In this document: in pieces, positions 23,569 through 36,615 of the stretch
Layout of the letters: every line of letters starts with the position of its first letter
Position numbering within the stretch: position 1 is the stretch's first letter
Origin: Talinum fruticosum
Lineage: Eukaryota; Streptophyta; Magnoliopsida; Caryophyllales; Talinaceae
Reading direction: 5' to 3'
DNA: 64,000 nucleotides
Assembly (NCBI GenBank): GCA_021018815.1
Contig: JAITYX010000002.1
Span: forward strand, 7,223,001-7,287,000
Translations under genes and position numbers: made by a program
Notes under the pieces: model-generated
The model's input: only the letters and a program-made list of their open reading frames with translations
The model's database searches: none
Told to the model about the DNA's origin: nothing

Positions 23569-24806
23569 CTTTATACGAATCTTCAAATTGTTATATAAAG
23601 AGTATTTTATTTAAGTTTTTTAAAACTCACCCCATATTTCCATTCTCCCCTTTCTAAAAAAAGAAAATAGACCTAGCCGGGTCCATAGTATAAGTACAGT
23701 TAACAATTATACCTAACATTTACATAACCATTAAAAGTTAGAAAAATTAAAATAACCTCGTTTTTTTAATGTTACGAATTGTAGATATGCATTATTTTGT
23801 ACACATAATCGCTATCAAATTTTGTTTTTCTTTATTAAAAAGAAAAATTAAAGATGTGAGACGGTTACAAAAATACTAGTGTGTGCGTATTTATGTATAT
23901 TGTAGTCTAATAATGGTAGCCGATCTCTTTCTTAATTAACAAAGAAAAAGTACAAATATATACGCGTACTACATCTAGTTGTGATATAATTATGGGGTGT
24001 TATACTATTTATTCTACGCAATGTATACATGATCAAATTAACCTGGACTAATTACACACCTTAATTAATAAAAATTTCCATGAAAATATGACTTGTACAC
24101 ATAATATTATAATAGATTGCTGACTACAAATAAATTGATTAGGTAGCCTAGGCCCTGTGGAGGTGTTATACTAGCTACTATCCTACTTTGTTTACTTTAA
24201 TTTGTCCGTTTAATTATAATTATTGAGTTATGTTTAATTCCGGTACCTTGAGATGGAGGTTTATAGAATGCTACAACATACAATGCTATAAAAAATCCAA
24301 CACATTATTTTCTGGGAAAATAATTTTCGTTTCAACCAATCCGAGTGTTAGGACAAATTTAATGGTTAAAGTTTTAAGATCCTATTTTATGATTTTTTTT
24401 TATCATTTTTCTTGTTTGATAATTCAATTTAATAATTTGTGCAAAAAGTGTTATAAGAAGACCAGAAACAAGAAGTAATACATATCAAAGAGGGAAACTA
24501 AAAAGAGAGTGTTGGCTTGTTGGCTAACATTTCCCGCTTTCAAGCTCTTCCTCAAATCTAAGGAGGCAATTTTCTTGCATTTGTATAAATGAGTTGTGGG
24601 TTCTAGGTCTAGGTTTTGTCTAGGCTTGCCTTTCGTGTTCCTTTAGACCTTTAAGTCCATATTAAGATTACCACTAATATAGGAATCAAAGTTCGATGTT
24701 TGAGCTTACTTTTATAAAAAAACATTCAAAAGTGTCTGTTCGAAATTACATAAAAATTATTATCTATTTATGTTTTCTGTTTATTTCGTTCGTTTATTTT
24801 AGTTTC

Positions 24807-24867
<61 letters not shown>
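24807..24867. repeat. (ATT)n microsatellite, unit 1
   Basis: About 20 ATT units, matched by 35246-35311 in unit 2. The poly-Tyr frame across it is not a gene. Confidence 0.95.
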
Positions 24868-25689
24868 TCTGTTTATTTATGCTTTTTTCTATTTATTTTT
24901 GTTTTTATTTTTATTTATTTTTTCATATAATTTCAAACAGACGAAAAGATGAGAATAGTTGTATAAAAAAATACTAGTAATACTAAAAAAAGTCATAAAG
25001 AAGTGGTTATAGATTTTTTTCTGATAAAAAAAAAATTAATTAATGAGATGACAATGCCCACTAGTCTACAACTGAAAATCTGGCTGTATCAATTCTTCAA
25101 GTTGTCAACGCTAAAAACAATATTTTGATCCAACTAGTAAAGAAATTCTGCAAACAATTTTTTTTTTTTGTTTTTTTGGTGGGGTTGGGAAGATATAGGT
25201 TGTAAAGAGAGTGATGTTCTTCTAATCCATCGTATTTTATTTTGTTTTTGTACTGATAAGTAGCTTTATTTTGTTTATCTTTTTATTTGTCCCTCCTTTC
25301 TTTCTTTTTTTTTTTTTGTGATGAGGCGTACTCCTTTTTTTTTTTTCCTTGAATTTTTGTATTTTATTTACTTTATAATTGTTTCAAAGTCAGGTCAACG
25401 TTAAGAGAGTTATAAACTTTGACGTATCAATTTAAAGTTATCACGAGAAAGAAGGTATGTACATTTGAAATCCTATATTGATTGATCTTTTTAAAATTAT
25501 AGTTATTCTTTTTTCTTTTTGGTTTGTAAATTATATAGAGCCTAATGCAATGGTTCAAGAAATTTCAAAATAAAATTATGAAAAGAGAAATTGTAGGAAC
25601 ATCACAAATAATTTAAAAATTTTCTATTTTTTATACACTTGCAAGCCTCAATACAATCATTAATGCATGCAAAATCAAACTTAACAGAA

Positions 25690-25775
25690 AAAAAAAAAAT
25701 TTTGTGTAAAGGAGTCACAAAGGGCAGTACAATATAATGGAAAGGGAATCGAGCCTAAAACCTAATGTACAAAGA
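25690..25775 (-). mobile_element. SINE fragment, same family as 23445
   Basis: Shares 'gagtcacaaagggcagta' and the following AATGGRA...GAATC block with the SINE at 23445-23568. It is preceded by the complement of an A tail and truncated at the 5' side. Confidence 0.55.
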
Positions 25776-26349
25776 AAAAAATACATAAATATTCATAATA
25801 TGTTTATTTTATGAGTTTTTTAAATAAATATATTTAAAAGGTTAGTACATAATCGAACCTGAAGAGAAAAAAATGATACGATAAATATTTATAATATGTT
25901 TATCTTATGAGTTTTTTAAATAATATTTTTAAAAAGTCAATAGGTGGATTTAATTTTTTAATATTTGGTAAAATAGAAGAAGAAAATGGTTGCGCGGAAA
26001 AGCATTTTTCACCAACAACCTGTCTTATGAGTTATGGAGCACTCATAGATTATGAATTTCAGTTCATGCATATAAAAATCAAATATTTGTGAACAAACAA
26101 AGGAGGACCATTTACAAAAATTTTATTTTTAGGTTACAATAATCATACATGGAATTCTTTTACATCGATCCAAAAGCTTAGTAAGGGATCATTCTGGCCC
26201 TTAAGTATTGCCCGCACTTCAACAGGAAAATGATCTGAATACACACGGACAAAATCTGTAGATGTGAGATGTATATGGTTGCATTCTCTGCGCCGTATGT
26301 AGCAAAGAGCAACGCATGTTTATGCTCTTAACATGTCCACATCCGTATT

Positions 26350-29300
26350 TCATGCTTTTCCACGCCTACATTTCGCACATTGTTTTTCTGTGTCCATACA
26401 CGTAGCAATACCAGTACACGTTTCAGTGTCCACACTTTCTTGTTCAAATGTCAAGGCCTCTACTTCGCGCCATATGGAATCAAACATCTCAGTGGACAAA
26501 TAACGCTCCCCAAAGCTGGGGAAGATCACCTGCAAAGAAAATGCAAGTTTACTAGGAGCTCTAAAGGGGATAGATCAACAGTGATTTTCTTTTTATAAAA
26601 TAAAAAATTGTATATTGATTTTGGTTTTCATGTTTCCTGGCTCTATCGTATGAGTTCCTCCTAGAGTCCTAGTTATGAAAAGTCGAGTTCGGTGGTTGCT
26701 TTTAGTTTTCATATGATATGAAATACAAGAGTACTGCACTTACAACAATCAATTTCCCAGCATATTCAGGCTTCTTTGCTAGCTTAATAGCAGCAGCAGC
26801 AGCAGCTCCCGATGATATCCCAACCTTGATTTCCAAAAATGACACAATATATCAAGAACATGAAAATGTAGGAACGGTATAAAATCAGGAGCTTACCAGC
26901 AAACCTTCTTTAAGTGCAAGAAGCTTTGCAGTCTCAATGGCTTCATCACTTGACACCTAAAAACTCAAAACGTGGGGTTAATGTAAGAGTCATTTGGTAA
27001 TCTATGATCTGACTTCAGAGGCAATATTTGAACGATGAACTCAATATAAATAATACAGCAGTCTTCATGATTGCGCCTCAAAGTATTAGATATATTTTTC
27101 TCCAAGGACCTCAGGAATAGTATAGATGAAGGGTTATTCGATCACCAACGGCAGATCTCTGTTATTGTCTGTCAGAAGGCTCGATGACTTCTCTTCAAAA
27201 GTTTAAATACTTTATAAAATAACTCTGAACAAAAGGTGTGGTTTTTTACTGTTGGGACTGAGGGCAGTAATATAATTTGGAGAAATTTCTATTGTTTTGG
27301 GAAGAATTATTATGGGGTAGAAATTAAAGATCATCAAGGGCACCATAATTTGGGACTTATGAGAATTATATTACTAATATTTTGTGTTTTGTTGCCATGC
27401 ATTTTGCATGGACAAATTGTAAGAATATTCAGAAGTTAAGCAAGCTTTAGTGCCTTACCTTTAAAATTTCATCAACTATGCTGAAGTCAAGCAATTTAGG
27501 TTCATCGCCAATCCCAATTCCTTGAATTTTGTGCTTTCCTACGACATTTGATCATTAAGCCCACTTAGCCGTAAGGAAATCCAAATCAAAGATACAATAC
27601 ACTTAAAAGTTAATCAAATGACAAGCAAAGAAGCAGAACCGACCATTCCCACAGCTATTAATTTGTAGTGTTCTGAGCACTAATTAATTTTAACCATAAA
27701 TCATTAAGAACATATCTGCATCAGATGTTAGACACTGGCAATTGTTCTTCAGCTCAGTCACAGACTCACAGCGGATCTGTGGACTGGCATGGCATAGCAG
27801 CAACTGAAGTAGTAGACTTATGCATTGAGGTATAGAACACAATCCCAGAACAAAGTCACCAAGAATGTTCATTACCCTTTGGATCCATGAACCGCGGCTG
27901 AGAAACACAAAGCCTAAATTAGGAAAATTTTTATTGTAAAAATGGTGATTTGTGCTCTTGGCTGAGAGATCCTAGTAGCTTTCCTGGTGACTATGATCCG
28001 GAATCCTCAAGCAAACTCATCTTTTACGATCACCAAAGACACAGTGGTAGAAAACATTAACAAAGATTATACTATTAAAGCTCACCACGCTTTTCTCCAT
28101 TTAGAACTGCACTTTCAGCTGGTTCTACGCCATAGATCTGATTGAAAGCAACACAGTGTAACAAATGGTGAAGAGCTCTGGTTTGTCACAAAGATGGCTT
28201 ATTCTACATGGCCTCAACCCCCATTTTTGGGGGACGGGGAGTTGTCTATCTACATCAGAAAATTAAGTTGCAAATATCCTAATGCAAACCTATACCTTAA
28301 GAGCCCTGCCAAAGCAGGGATTTTGAGGGGGAGGGGGCTTGGCAAATGCCACAGCCTTGCCTTGAATTGCAGACAGATTGATTACATTAAGCCCTAAATT
28401 AAAAATCCTTGACTGGTGGGACTTAGGTCCTAGCTAATGGAAGAAGAAATACATCTATTCCAGGGAAAGGTAGCTGAGGAACATATAAAGAGCCATTTTG
28501 CTTTAATCCACAATAAACCGAGCTGAAAAATTGCCCATATGACTTTTTGATCTAAGAAGTTAAGGTATTAAAAAATGCAGATGCATTAAACCAAAGTAGC
28601 AAACCTTAATTGCAGGATTTTTCTCCTTAAAGAATTTTGCTGCTCCAGCTATGGTACCTGCAGTCCCTATGCCAGAGACAAAGGCATCCAGTTGTCCTTC
28701 CGTTGCCTTCCATATCTCTGGTCCTGTGGTCTCGAAATGAATCTGAAAAAACAAGAGCAATTAAAAGATAATACAACTTCAACTGTGGACTAATTCTGTA
28801 TAAATTAGAAATAATGTTTAAACATAAATATAAATAAAATGGCAAGGGATACCTTTGGGTTTGCTGGATTTTCCAACTGATTCACATAGTACCCATTTGG
28901 AGTCTTTTCCGATATCTCCCTGGCTCTTTTCTCGTAGTCAGGAACGGTGCTAGTTGGCCCCATGAGGTGTAATTCAGCTCCAAGAGCAAGAAGGACTACT
29001 CTTCTTTCCAGGCTCACATAAGAAGGCATAACAGTGATAAGCTTATAGCCCTTAGCAGCAGCAATGGATGCCAACCCGATGCCAGTATTACCACTTGTGG
29101 CTTCTATCAGAACAGTCTTCAGATGCACACACGCACAGAAACGAAAAGGAATGAAAAGAAAGAAAGAAGAAAATACACAGTGCAGGTTAATTTCATATTT
29201 TCATTGTTTCAATTATCCCAACACCCCCCGGTCCCAAAAAAGGGGGTCCCAAATCCATAGTAATGTCTGCCATCTGCTGTAAAGTATTCGTAGAAAGATA

Positions 29301-29847
29301 CTAAAAGACAAACCTTCCCAGGGGAAATCAAGCCTTTCTCTTCAGCATCTTTTATCATACTATACGCAATCCTGGATTTAAACAAGCTCCATTCATGCAT
29401 TTAACTTTTGCAGGGAAAAGACAAATGTAATGGCAGTTGCCTTTCATATATTAATGGCCTCATCACTCAAAAAGAATTATGAGAATTATGTGAATCATGA
29501 AGAAGGAATGAAGGATTTTGACTAAACATTTAGCTATGGAGAAATGATCACCTGTCTTTAACACTTGAGCATGGTTCCATTATTTCTAACTTGGCTGCTA
29601 TGCGTGCTACGCAGCCCTCAACCACATGATTAAGATAAACCAGAGGTGTATTGCCTATTAGCTGCAAATCGATGGACGTTTTGTTTTAAAGAAAAGGAAA
29701 ACAAGAAAAGAAACATAAACATAAACATTTGTAAAAAACTAAAATATAGACATCTCTTGCAGAAAGGCAACAATAGTATAGTCACTCAACCAATACAGGA
29801 ACACTTACTTCTGTCACATCCTTCGCGATTTTGCACTGACCGTCCAT
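26350..29847 (-). CDS. Cysteine synthase-like protein, gene B (353 aa, intact)
   Basis: PLP enzyme of the beta-substituted-alanine synthase family, which makes cysteine from O-acetylserine and sulfide; this copy's own substrate is unknown. Exons: 29809-29847, 29552-29661, 29314-29371, 28853-29116, 28605-28742, 28086-28137, 27459-27538, 26897-26956, 26744-26824, 26350-26529; all GT-AG and 1062 nt in frame. PLP lysine is Lys48 (SSVKDR), the substrate loop TSGNTG is at 76-81, and ISSGA is at 270-274. The phosphate loop reads GTAGT (183-187), not GTGGT. The loop usually GAGFIP is GIGDEP. Relative to the 325-aa norm a 29-aa tail adds four cysteines. No transit peptide is seen, so a cytosolic location is likely. 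A leader intron (29858-30789) joins it to an A-type leader exon. Its sister is gene C. Confidence 0.88.
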
Positions 29848-30789
29848 ATTGTTGAAGCTGCAAGAATTTGTAACTATAAAGGAAGTTAGAATTGCAAATT
29901 GAAGTAACAAACACCAGCAATTCCTACAGAGCACATTACAGAACTAATCTTAAAAAGGAGACAATTAAACGAAAGAAAATAGAATGTCAAGAATAAATTA
30001 AATTCCACACAGAGCTATGGAATATGCAGGTTAACACGTCACTTTTGGCAAAATTTGATGGACACTCTATTTGGACAGTGAATCAAATGAGCACCAATGC
30101 TTACAAGTTGCAATTGAAAGGCAACGCTACAGGATATGGTAATGGGTCCTGGATCCGATATGAATCCACGAACCCCACCACAATTATTTCAGCATGGGTC
30201 ATATTTTGTGGAAGCCAATGGAATTTTGCTGGATCTGGGTCTAAGAAGATCCTAATCAGGTTTCTTTCCAAATTTCACACGTAGACTGATACAATGGCCA
30301 TCCCTACTACTAAGACAGATGTATTGCTTGGCTGCTAGCTAAATCCGGCTGAAAGCGAATTGCCTTAAGTCTGATTGTGTGTAAGTACGAATGGAGATCA
30401 CTTTTGCATAGGGAAACAAGAATTGTTCTGTTGCTTCTGAAAAATGGGACTAGACCAAGACAGTTTTTGCTTTTTCTTTTTTTCTTGTGATTGCCCATTG
30501 CTGTCATGATAGAGTTGCCACTGGAGAATTTCGCAGGCACATGAAATGGGCATCAGTATAGTGTTCAGGGCAGTGTATGTATCTTTTGCAACAAAGTACA
30601 GAAACCATGTTCTACTCTCTCTTTCCTTAATGCTCCTATTCTCCTGAGGTCTCTCAAGTATTAATTCAAGTGACAGGCGCAAACTGTTAAGGCAGCTCGG
30701 TAACCAGCAAACAAACAAGGACTGTATGAACATGCACAATCAAGATCGTTAAAAGTTATATATCACTAGGTTAATAAATCATAAATTAC

Positions 30790-31075
30790 CTATGTTACTT
30801 CGACCCTTCATATCCATGTCGAAAAATTGACCATTGGTTACGGGTTTAGAAACTCGGCTATCCATTTTTGACCAAGCATTTACAGAATTCTTGTGAAAAG
30901 AGCCAAATTTGACATCAAGTCCGTGTCGAACACTCGACATATTAATGTAGGCATGACTGAGTCCGAATGACATAGAAATTAGTTGTTTTCTGCTTATTTA
31001 GTTGGAGAATGTTAAGCGTTCAGCTTAATGGGTGCAATTTGAGATTAAATCGAAGGGCATATATATATATATCCA
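30790..31075 (-). promoter_or_regulatory. A-type promoter and leader exon in front of gene B
   Basis: Duplicate of 20145-20476. A TATATATAT tract at 31060-31072 precedes by about 90 bases the first ATG (30973). That frame is open to the donor CATAG|GTAATTTATG at 30789/30790. B's acceptor is CTTGCAG at 29858. After splicing, the upstream frame reads past B's ATG in another frame and stops inside exon 1. Between the copies the upstream peptide keeps HAYI, MSSVR and FGSFHKNSVNAWSKMD. It may be a repressive upstream ORF or simply untranslated leader. Confidence 0.5.
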
Positions 31076-31249
31076 CATTGATGCCCCATGAAGAACGTCA
31101 ATGGCATGCTTTAACCTCCCTTCTACGTTTGCCTTTCCCTACACTTGGATTATTATATTTATTAAAAAATACATGAAAGTTGGGCGGTTATAGAAACAGC
31201 AAAAGGGGATATATAATTTTAAGACAATGTGTGAAGGGCCATTTGTTTA

Positions 31250-31600
31250 ACATTAGTGACAGTGATTATCAGTAATTATAAGAAGTTAACGATTATTAAA
31301 AATTATGATTAACAGTTAGTATAATTATCAGCAGTTATGATAAGTAATTAACAATTATCAATAATTATGATTAGAAGTTGGCAATTATAAGCATTTACTA
31401 GTAGTTATGATTAGTTTAAGGGTATGTTCTTTTTAGTTTTTTAAACTAGCGGTCAAGGCTTATGATTAGTAGTTATGTATGATTAGTTGTTAGTGGTACC
31501 AGTGATTATAATTAGCAATTAATAATTATGAATGGGTTACCAACAGTTATTATTAGGGGTTAACAATTATGAGGTTATGATTAAGTTAAATGTTTGTTAG
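31250..31600. repeat. Degenerate GTTATGATTA minisatellite, unit 2
   Basis: Copy of the array at 20655-21030, with small length differences between units. Confidence 0.7.
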
Positions 31601-32475
31601 CATTAAATTCTTGACATTGGCTGGTATTTACCAATTTTTCGTAAAAAATAATAATACTTCACAAGAACAAATTTTTTTTTCACATCACTACTTTCATTAA
31701 GGAAATATTTTTGAAAAATAAAAAAAAGTTTATAAGTTTGGCATTACCTGAAATTGATATATAGGCTTAAAAATAGGACTATTTATGCAATAATTTTATA
31801 TCAGGACAGTATTGGCCCATTTGATATAAAATATTTACACATTAGGGGGCTCTGTTAACTCTCTTCTCCATTTTTTCATTATTTATAAGAAATTCCCTCG
31901 AGTTTAGTTTACCATTTGAGTACCTTAAATTTGCAATGATGAATTTACTCATTGTGTTTACTAATTCTTGAATTGCTTTTAATTACACTTGGGCCTTAAA
32001 TTAATATACTAAAATTTACAGTTGTTATATTAGTGGTTATAAATGATATTATAATCTCTAAAATAGATAATCTCTAAACGTTCATTCGCATTATCTTAAA
32101 TAGATAATAGTAGTGACACTTACAAATATTTACTAATTTTCCATCAAAAATAATAATATTTCACATAAATGAATATTTCTTTTTCATAAATCAGTATTTT
32201 CATTATAGAAATATCCTTTGAAAAATCAATAGAAAAAAATTATAAGTATGACCTTACCTGAAATATATTTTTAAAAAACTATAATTACATAATATTTTCA
32301 TATCATGACAGTTGTAGACCAATTGATATAAAATATTTGTATACTTTTTTTCATGTCAATATACAATTGCAACAACAACGACAACCATAATAATAATAAT
32401 AATACTACTTCTATTACCTATAACGACAATAAAGATAATTAAAACTAATAATTAATAATAAGAATAATAACCATC

Positions 32476-32477
<2 letters not shown>

Positions 32478-32524
<47 letters not shown>
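32478..32524. repeat. (TAA)n microsatellite
   Basis: About 15 TAA units in a stretch (32340-32600) not shared with unit 1. Confidence 0.9.
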
Positions 32525-33689
32525 CAATTACAAGGTTATATATGATTAGTAGTTAGCAATGATCAGCGGATACGAGTTAACGAGCTAACAGTTAACAGTT
32601 CTAAACACTATCTTAACCTCTAAAACGAATAGAACTAACAATAAAGCATGCATATATATGCGGGTACTAACTAATATTATGGTAAAATGAAGCCATGCTC
32701 AATCTTCAGAGTTCTATAAGATGTCTCCAGGAAGGGTATGACTTTTTTTCCCTTTCTTTTTGTATCTTTGATTCTTCATTTTATAAAGTTATTTTTAACC
32801 TTGAAAAATAAAGTTATTTTATTACAATAAATTTCATTTATGCAAGATTTGACTTTAACATATAGAAATCATCCCCAAGTAATGCTACAAAAATTTAATT
32901 TAAATCCCCAAGTGACACTACAAAAATTTAATGTCAATCTCCAAATGACAACTTCAAGATCAGTGCATATGTCATGTTACCTCATATCATATGCTCATTT
33001 AGTTTCCATTTATATACATTATATATGTCAACTTAGTAACTTTTATCGTCTCACAATACTTGTTACTTTATAATTTTAATGACATATTAATTATTAATTT
33101 ATTAATTTTATCCTCATTAATTGTTTATTAGAAAATGACAAAAAAAAAAAAAGAAAGTGATGGCATATTTCACCTTTTAATTACTTAGATTTTTTGTTAA
33201 CCTTAATTTTCCATACCCCACTAAAACGACAAATAATTTAAAATGAATAGAGTAGTTGAATAAGCTAATTATAATTAGGTCATAAATAAATTGGACAAAA
33301 AAATTACATGAGCATTGATTAATACATAATACAATCAGTCCTTTAAATTTATGTTTTGTACATACAATTTCAAAAAACTATATAAAAAACAAATCTTAGA
33401 TGGAGAATTAAAGTCAAAATTCCATTTTTTTCGATTAGAGTGCATTTGGTAGACATGAATATGGAAATAATTTCCATTCACAACGCTCGTGCGAACGCAC
33501 AATACACACATTTACACATATATAATTATATATTAATAACAAAATGTTCCAAGCTTAGCATTTGACATGAGTAAAACTCTCATATAACTTAATAAAATCA
33601 ATAGCCTAATTTCAAACCTAATTTTATGTCCAACTATTTTTTAATTATAATTATTGTTATTAACTAGTAATATATATTCATTGTGACTA

Positions 33690-33826
33690 TCAAGTGAGTG
33701 TTACCCTAATCGTAAGTACTCCACCCAAGATTCGAATCTCGGTGGGGACAATTTTCTTAGTATATGTGCAAAGAAGTTACGATGTGTTGTCAACTTGAGC
33801 TTTGAGTCTGAGTTAATGTTATCGAA
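33690..33826 (+). mobile_element. SINE-like repeat, second copy
   Basis: Shares TTCGAATCTYGGTGG and GACAATTTT, the GAGTGTTAC start and the following spacing with 18455-18690. Unit 1 lacks it at the matching place (about 23285), so it arrived after the duplication or was lost from unit 1. Confidence 0.5.
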
Positions 33827-35245
33827 TTAAATTTTTATAAAAATTAATAGGTATTTATGCTATTAATTTTCTATCAATAATTCATAATTTTTTTACATTA
33901 TGCAAATCTTCAAATTATTATGTAAAAATTAAGATATTACAATTGCTATCAAAACTAAGTTCATTAGTTCATTCCAAAAAAATAATAATAATTCATCAGT
34001 AATCAATTTTAGTGCACTGAAATTTGACGTAATGATAATTCTCAATTTGCATCTCCAACCACTTATAAATTATACCATGGACCTATGTTTTAAAATTCAA
34101 GTTACCATAATAAAGGATATTTTATTCCAATTTTTAAAAAACTCACCCTTATTTCCACAATACTATCGCCGACAATTATTACACAAACCATTAAAAGTTA
34201 TAAAAATTAAAATAACCTCGTTTTTTTAATATTACTAATTGTAGATAATGTATTATTTTGTACAAGTAATCGCTATCGAATTTTGTTCTTCTTCATTAAA
34301 AAGAAAAATTCAAGATTTGAGAAGGTTACAAAAATACTAGTGTGTACGTATTTATGTGTGTATATTATAGTCTAATAATGGAAGATTTTGGTTGCCGATC
34401 TTCTTAATTAAGAAAATAAAAGGCACAAATCATATACACGTACTGCATCTTAATTAATAAGAATTTCAATGAAAGAAATTAAGACAGGATTCGAAGCATT
34501 GACAATTTTGTTTGAATAATGGATTATGAAATGGTCACAGGGATTAGATTACTGAAGTTGCATTATACTGCAAATGAATTGATTAGGTAGCCTATGGAGG
34601 TGTTATACTAGCTAGTATCCTGCTTTGTTTACTTTAATTTCTCCGATTAATTATAATTATTGTTATTGAGCTATGTTCAGTTCCGGTACCTTGAGATGGA
34701 GGTTTATACATATGTCACTACATACAATGCTATAAAAAAATCCAACAAATTATTTTCCGAAAAAATAATTTTCATCTCAACCAACTCGCGTCTTTAGGAC
34801 AAATTTAATGGTTAAACTCTTAATACCCTATTTTATGATTTTTTTAATCTTTTATATTTGATAATTCAATTTAATAATTTGTGCAAACAGTGTCATAAGA
34901 AGACCAGAAACAAGAAGTAATACATATCAAAGAGTGGAGAGTGTTGGCTTGTTGGCTAACATTCCCCACTTTCATACACTCCCTTACGGAGACAATGTTT
35001 TTGTATTTTTTAAATGAATTGTGGGTTCTAGCTCTAGGTTTTATGTCTAAGCTTTATTGTCCCTTTAGGCTTTTAAGTCCATATTAAGATTACCTCTAAT
35101 ATAGGAATCAAGTTTGATGCATGCACTTACCTTTATAAAAAAAAAAAACAAAAAACATTTCAAATGGCCTGTTCGAAGTAATCTAAAAATCATCTATTTA
35201 TATTTTCTGTTTATTTCTGTTCATTTTTGTTCATTTCTGTTTGAA

Positions 35246-35311
<66 letters not shown>
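35246..35311. repeat. (ATT)n microsatellite, unit 2
   Basis: Counterpart of 24807-24867. The poly-Ile frame across it is not a gene. Confidence 0.95.
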
Positions 35312-35617
35312 TCTGCTTTTTTCTATTTATTTTTATTTTTATTTATTTTTTATATAATTTCAAACAGCCCAAAAATGAAAATAGTTGCATAAAAAATACT
35401 AGTAATACTAAAAAAGTCATAAAGAAGTGGTTATAGATTTTTTTTCTGATAAAACAATTAATTAGTGAAATGACACTGCCTACTAGTCTACGACTGAAAA
35501 TGTGGTTCTATCAATTCTTCAAGTTGTCAACGCTAAGAAAGATATTTTGATCCAACTAGTGAGTTTAAGAACATATAGGTTGTGAAGAGAGTGACGACGA
35601 GAGTGACGTTCTAATCT

Positions 35618-35621
<4 letters not shown>

Positions 35622-35685
<64 letters not shown>

Positions 35686-36615
35686 TTTTGTAGTAGAGAT
35701 AAGAACATGCATTAAATAAGATGAGAATTTAAATTAAAGTATGAAGTTCTTTTTTTTTCTAAAAAGTTTTAAAAAACTTTCATTTGAATAATAGTTAACA
35801 AGATTTTTTTCTATCCAGGATAATTGTTTTTGTTTATATTAGTTTACAAGATAATACTTTACAGCATTATTAAAGGAAGTAAAATGATAATTCATTTAAA
35901 AAGACTATTTTAAAATTAAATTATTAAATTATTTTAGAGAATAAATCTATTTAAATGCCTTCAATCAATTAAATAATATGAACATAAAATACACCTAACA
36001 ATAAACAAAAACAAAAAAAATTAAACATGAGACAAATCGAAGTGATGATAAAAAAGCAATTTGATCCAAATGAGTGGGAATAAAATGTAATCTTATTTAA
36101 AATCGACTCAACCTAAATTCGAAGCAACTCATGCATATTTTACAAAAAAGTTTAAAAAACTTGAGGAAAACAAAAACCAGTTTAAAAAATTAAAAAATAT
36201 TCCATTTTATACTTTTTTCCTCCCATTTTGTCGAATAAAGAGATTATATTCCTAGAAAAAAAATGACTGATTTATAGAAACAATTTTTTTTAATAATTAT
36301 GTTATACAAATAAATTTCATAATTAGATTATAATTAGTTTGTTGATATAATTTATATTAGCTTCCATTAAAGAATTTTCTCTCATTAAATAAATTTTCAT
36401 TTTAAAATTTATTTCTTCCCATTTCCTCGAATAAATAATTTATACAAGTAGTCGTAGTTTAACTTCAATAGACTGATTTTAAACTTCATTTATGTCTATA
36501 TAGTAGTCATTGTTATTCATTTTATTTAAAAAATAATATTAATTTTTCCTCTAACCAAATATTATAAAACGTATACAAATAAATAATGATATGTGCAACG
36601 CACAGATTAGAAAGT
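35622..36615. mobile_element. Helitron-like non-autonomous insertion
   Basis: About 1 kb in unit 2 that is absent at the matching site in unit 1 (about 25240, CGT|ATTTTATTTTG). It starts with a long AT tract (35621-35683). It ends with GTGCAACGCAC, a short hairpin, about 11 bases before TTAG|T, resembling the hairpin plus CTRR|T end of Helitrons. The rest is AT-rich and non-coding. The insertion is certain; the class is a guess. Confidence 0.45.

Larger units (their letters stand above)
22260..26340. other. AT-rich spacer of unit 1, no gene
   Basis: Diverged non-coding DNA that realigns with 31950-40000 of unit 2 apart from insertions. It contains two SINE copies and an ATT microsatellite. 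The open frames here are short, unconserved or microsatellite translations. Confidence 0.6.
20071..30726. repeat. Tandem duplication unit 1 (carries gene B)
   Basis: About 10.7 kb that realigns, in the same order and orientation, with 30723-44472. Matches include the A-type leader exon (20145 vs 30790), the GTTATGATTA repeats, the AT-rich spacer, an ATT microsatellite (24807 vs 35246) and the whole of genes B and C. The left end lies in the leader intron of A and the right end in that of B. The unit-specific insertions are a LINE fragment at 21503-22242 and SINEs at about 23445 and 25690. Confidence 0.9.
31600..35621. other. AT-rich spacer of unit 2, no gene
   Basis: Realigns with about 21030-25240 of unit 1. 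It holds a (TAA)n tract at 32478-32524, a MITE-like stretch near 33030-33262, a SINE-like insert and an ATT microsatellite. No coding frame is shared between the two units. Confidence 0.6.

Noticed and set aside
24696..24977. 93-codon frame with a poly-Tyr run
   Set aside because: It is the translation of an (ATT)n microsatellite and its flanks; the unit 2 copy reads poly-Ile in another frame.
28560..28845. Second short frames overlapping gene B exon 5
   Set aside because: Shadows in another frame over a real exon and its intron.
35114..35392. 92-codon frame with a poly-Ile run
   Set aside because: Microsatellite translation, not conserved with unit 1.
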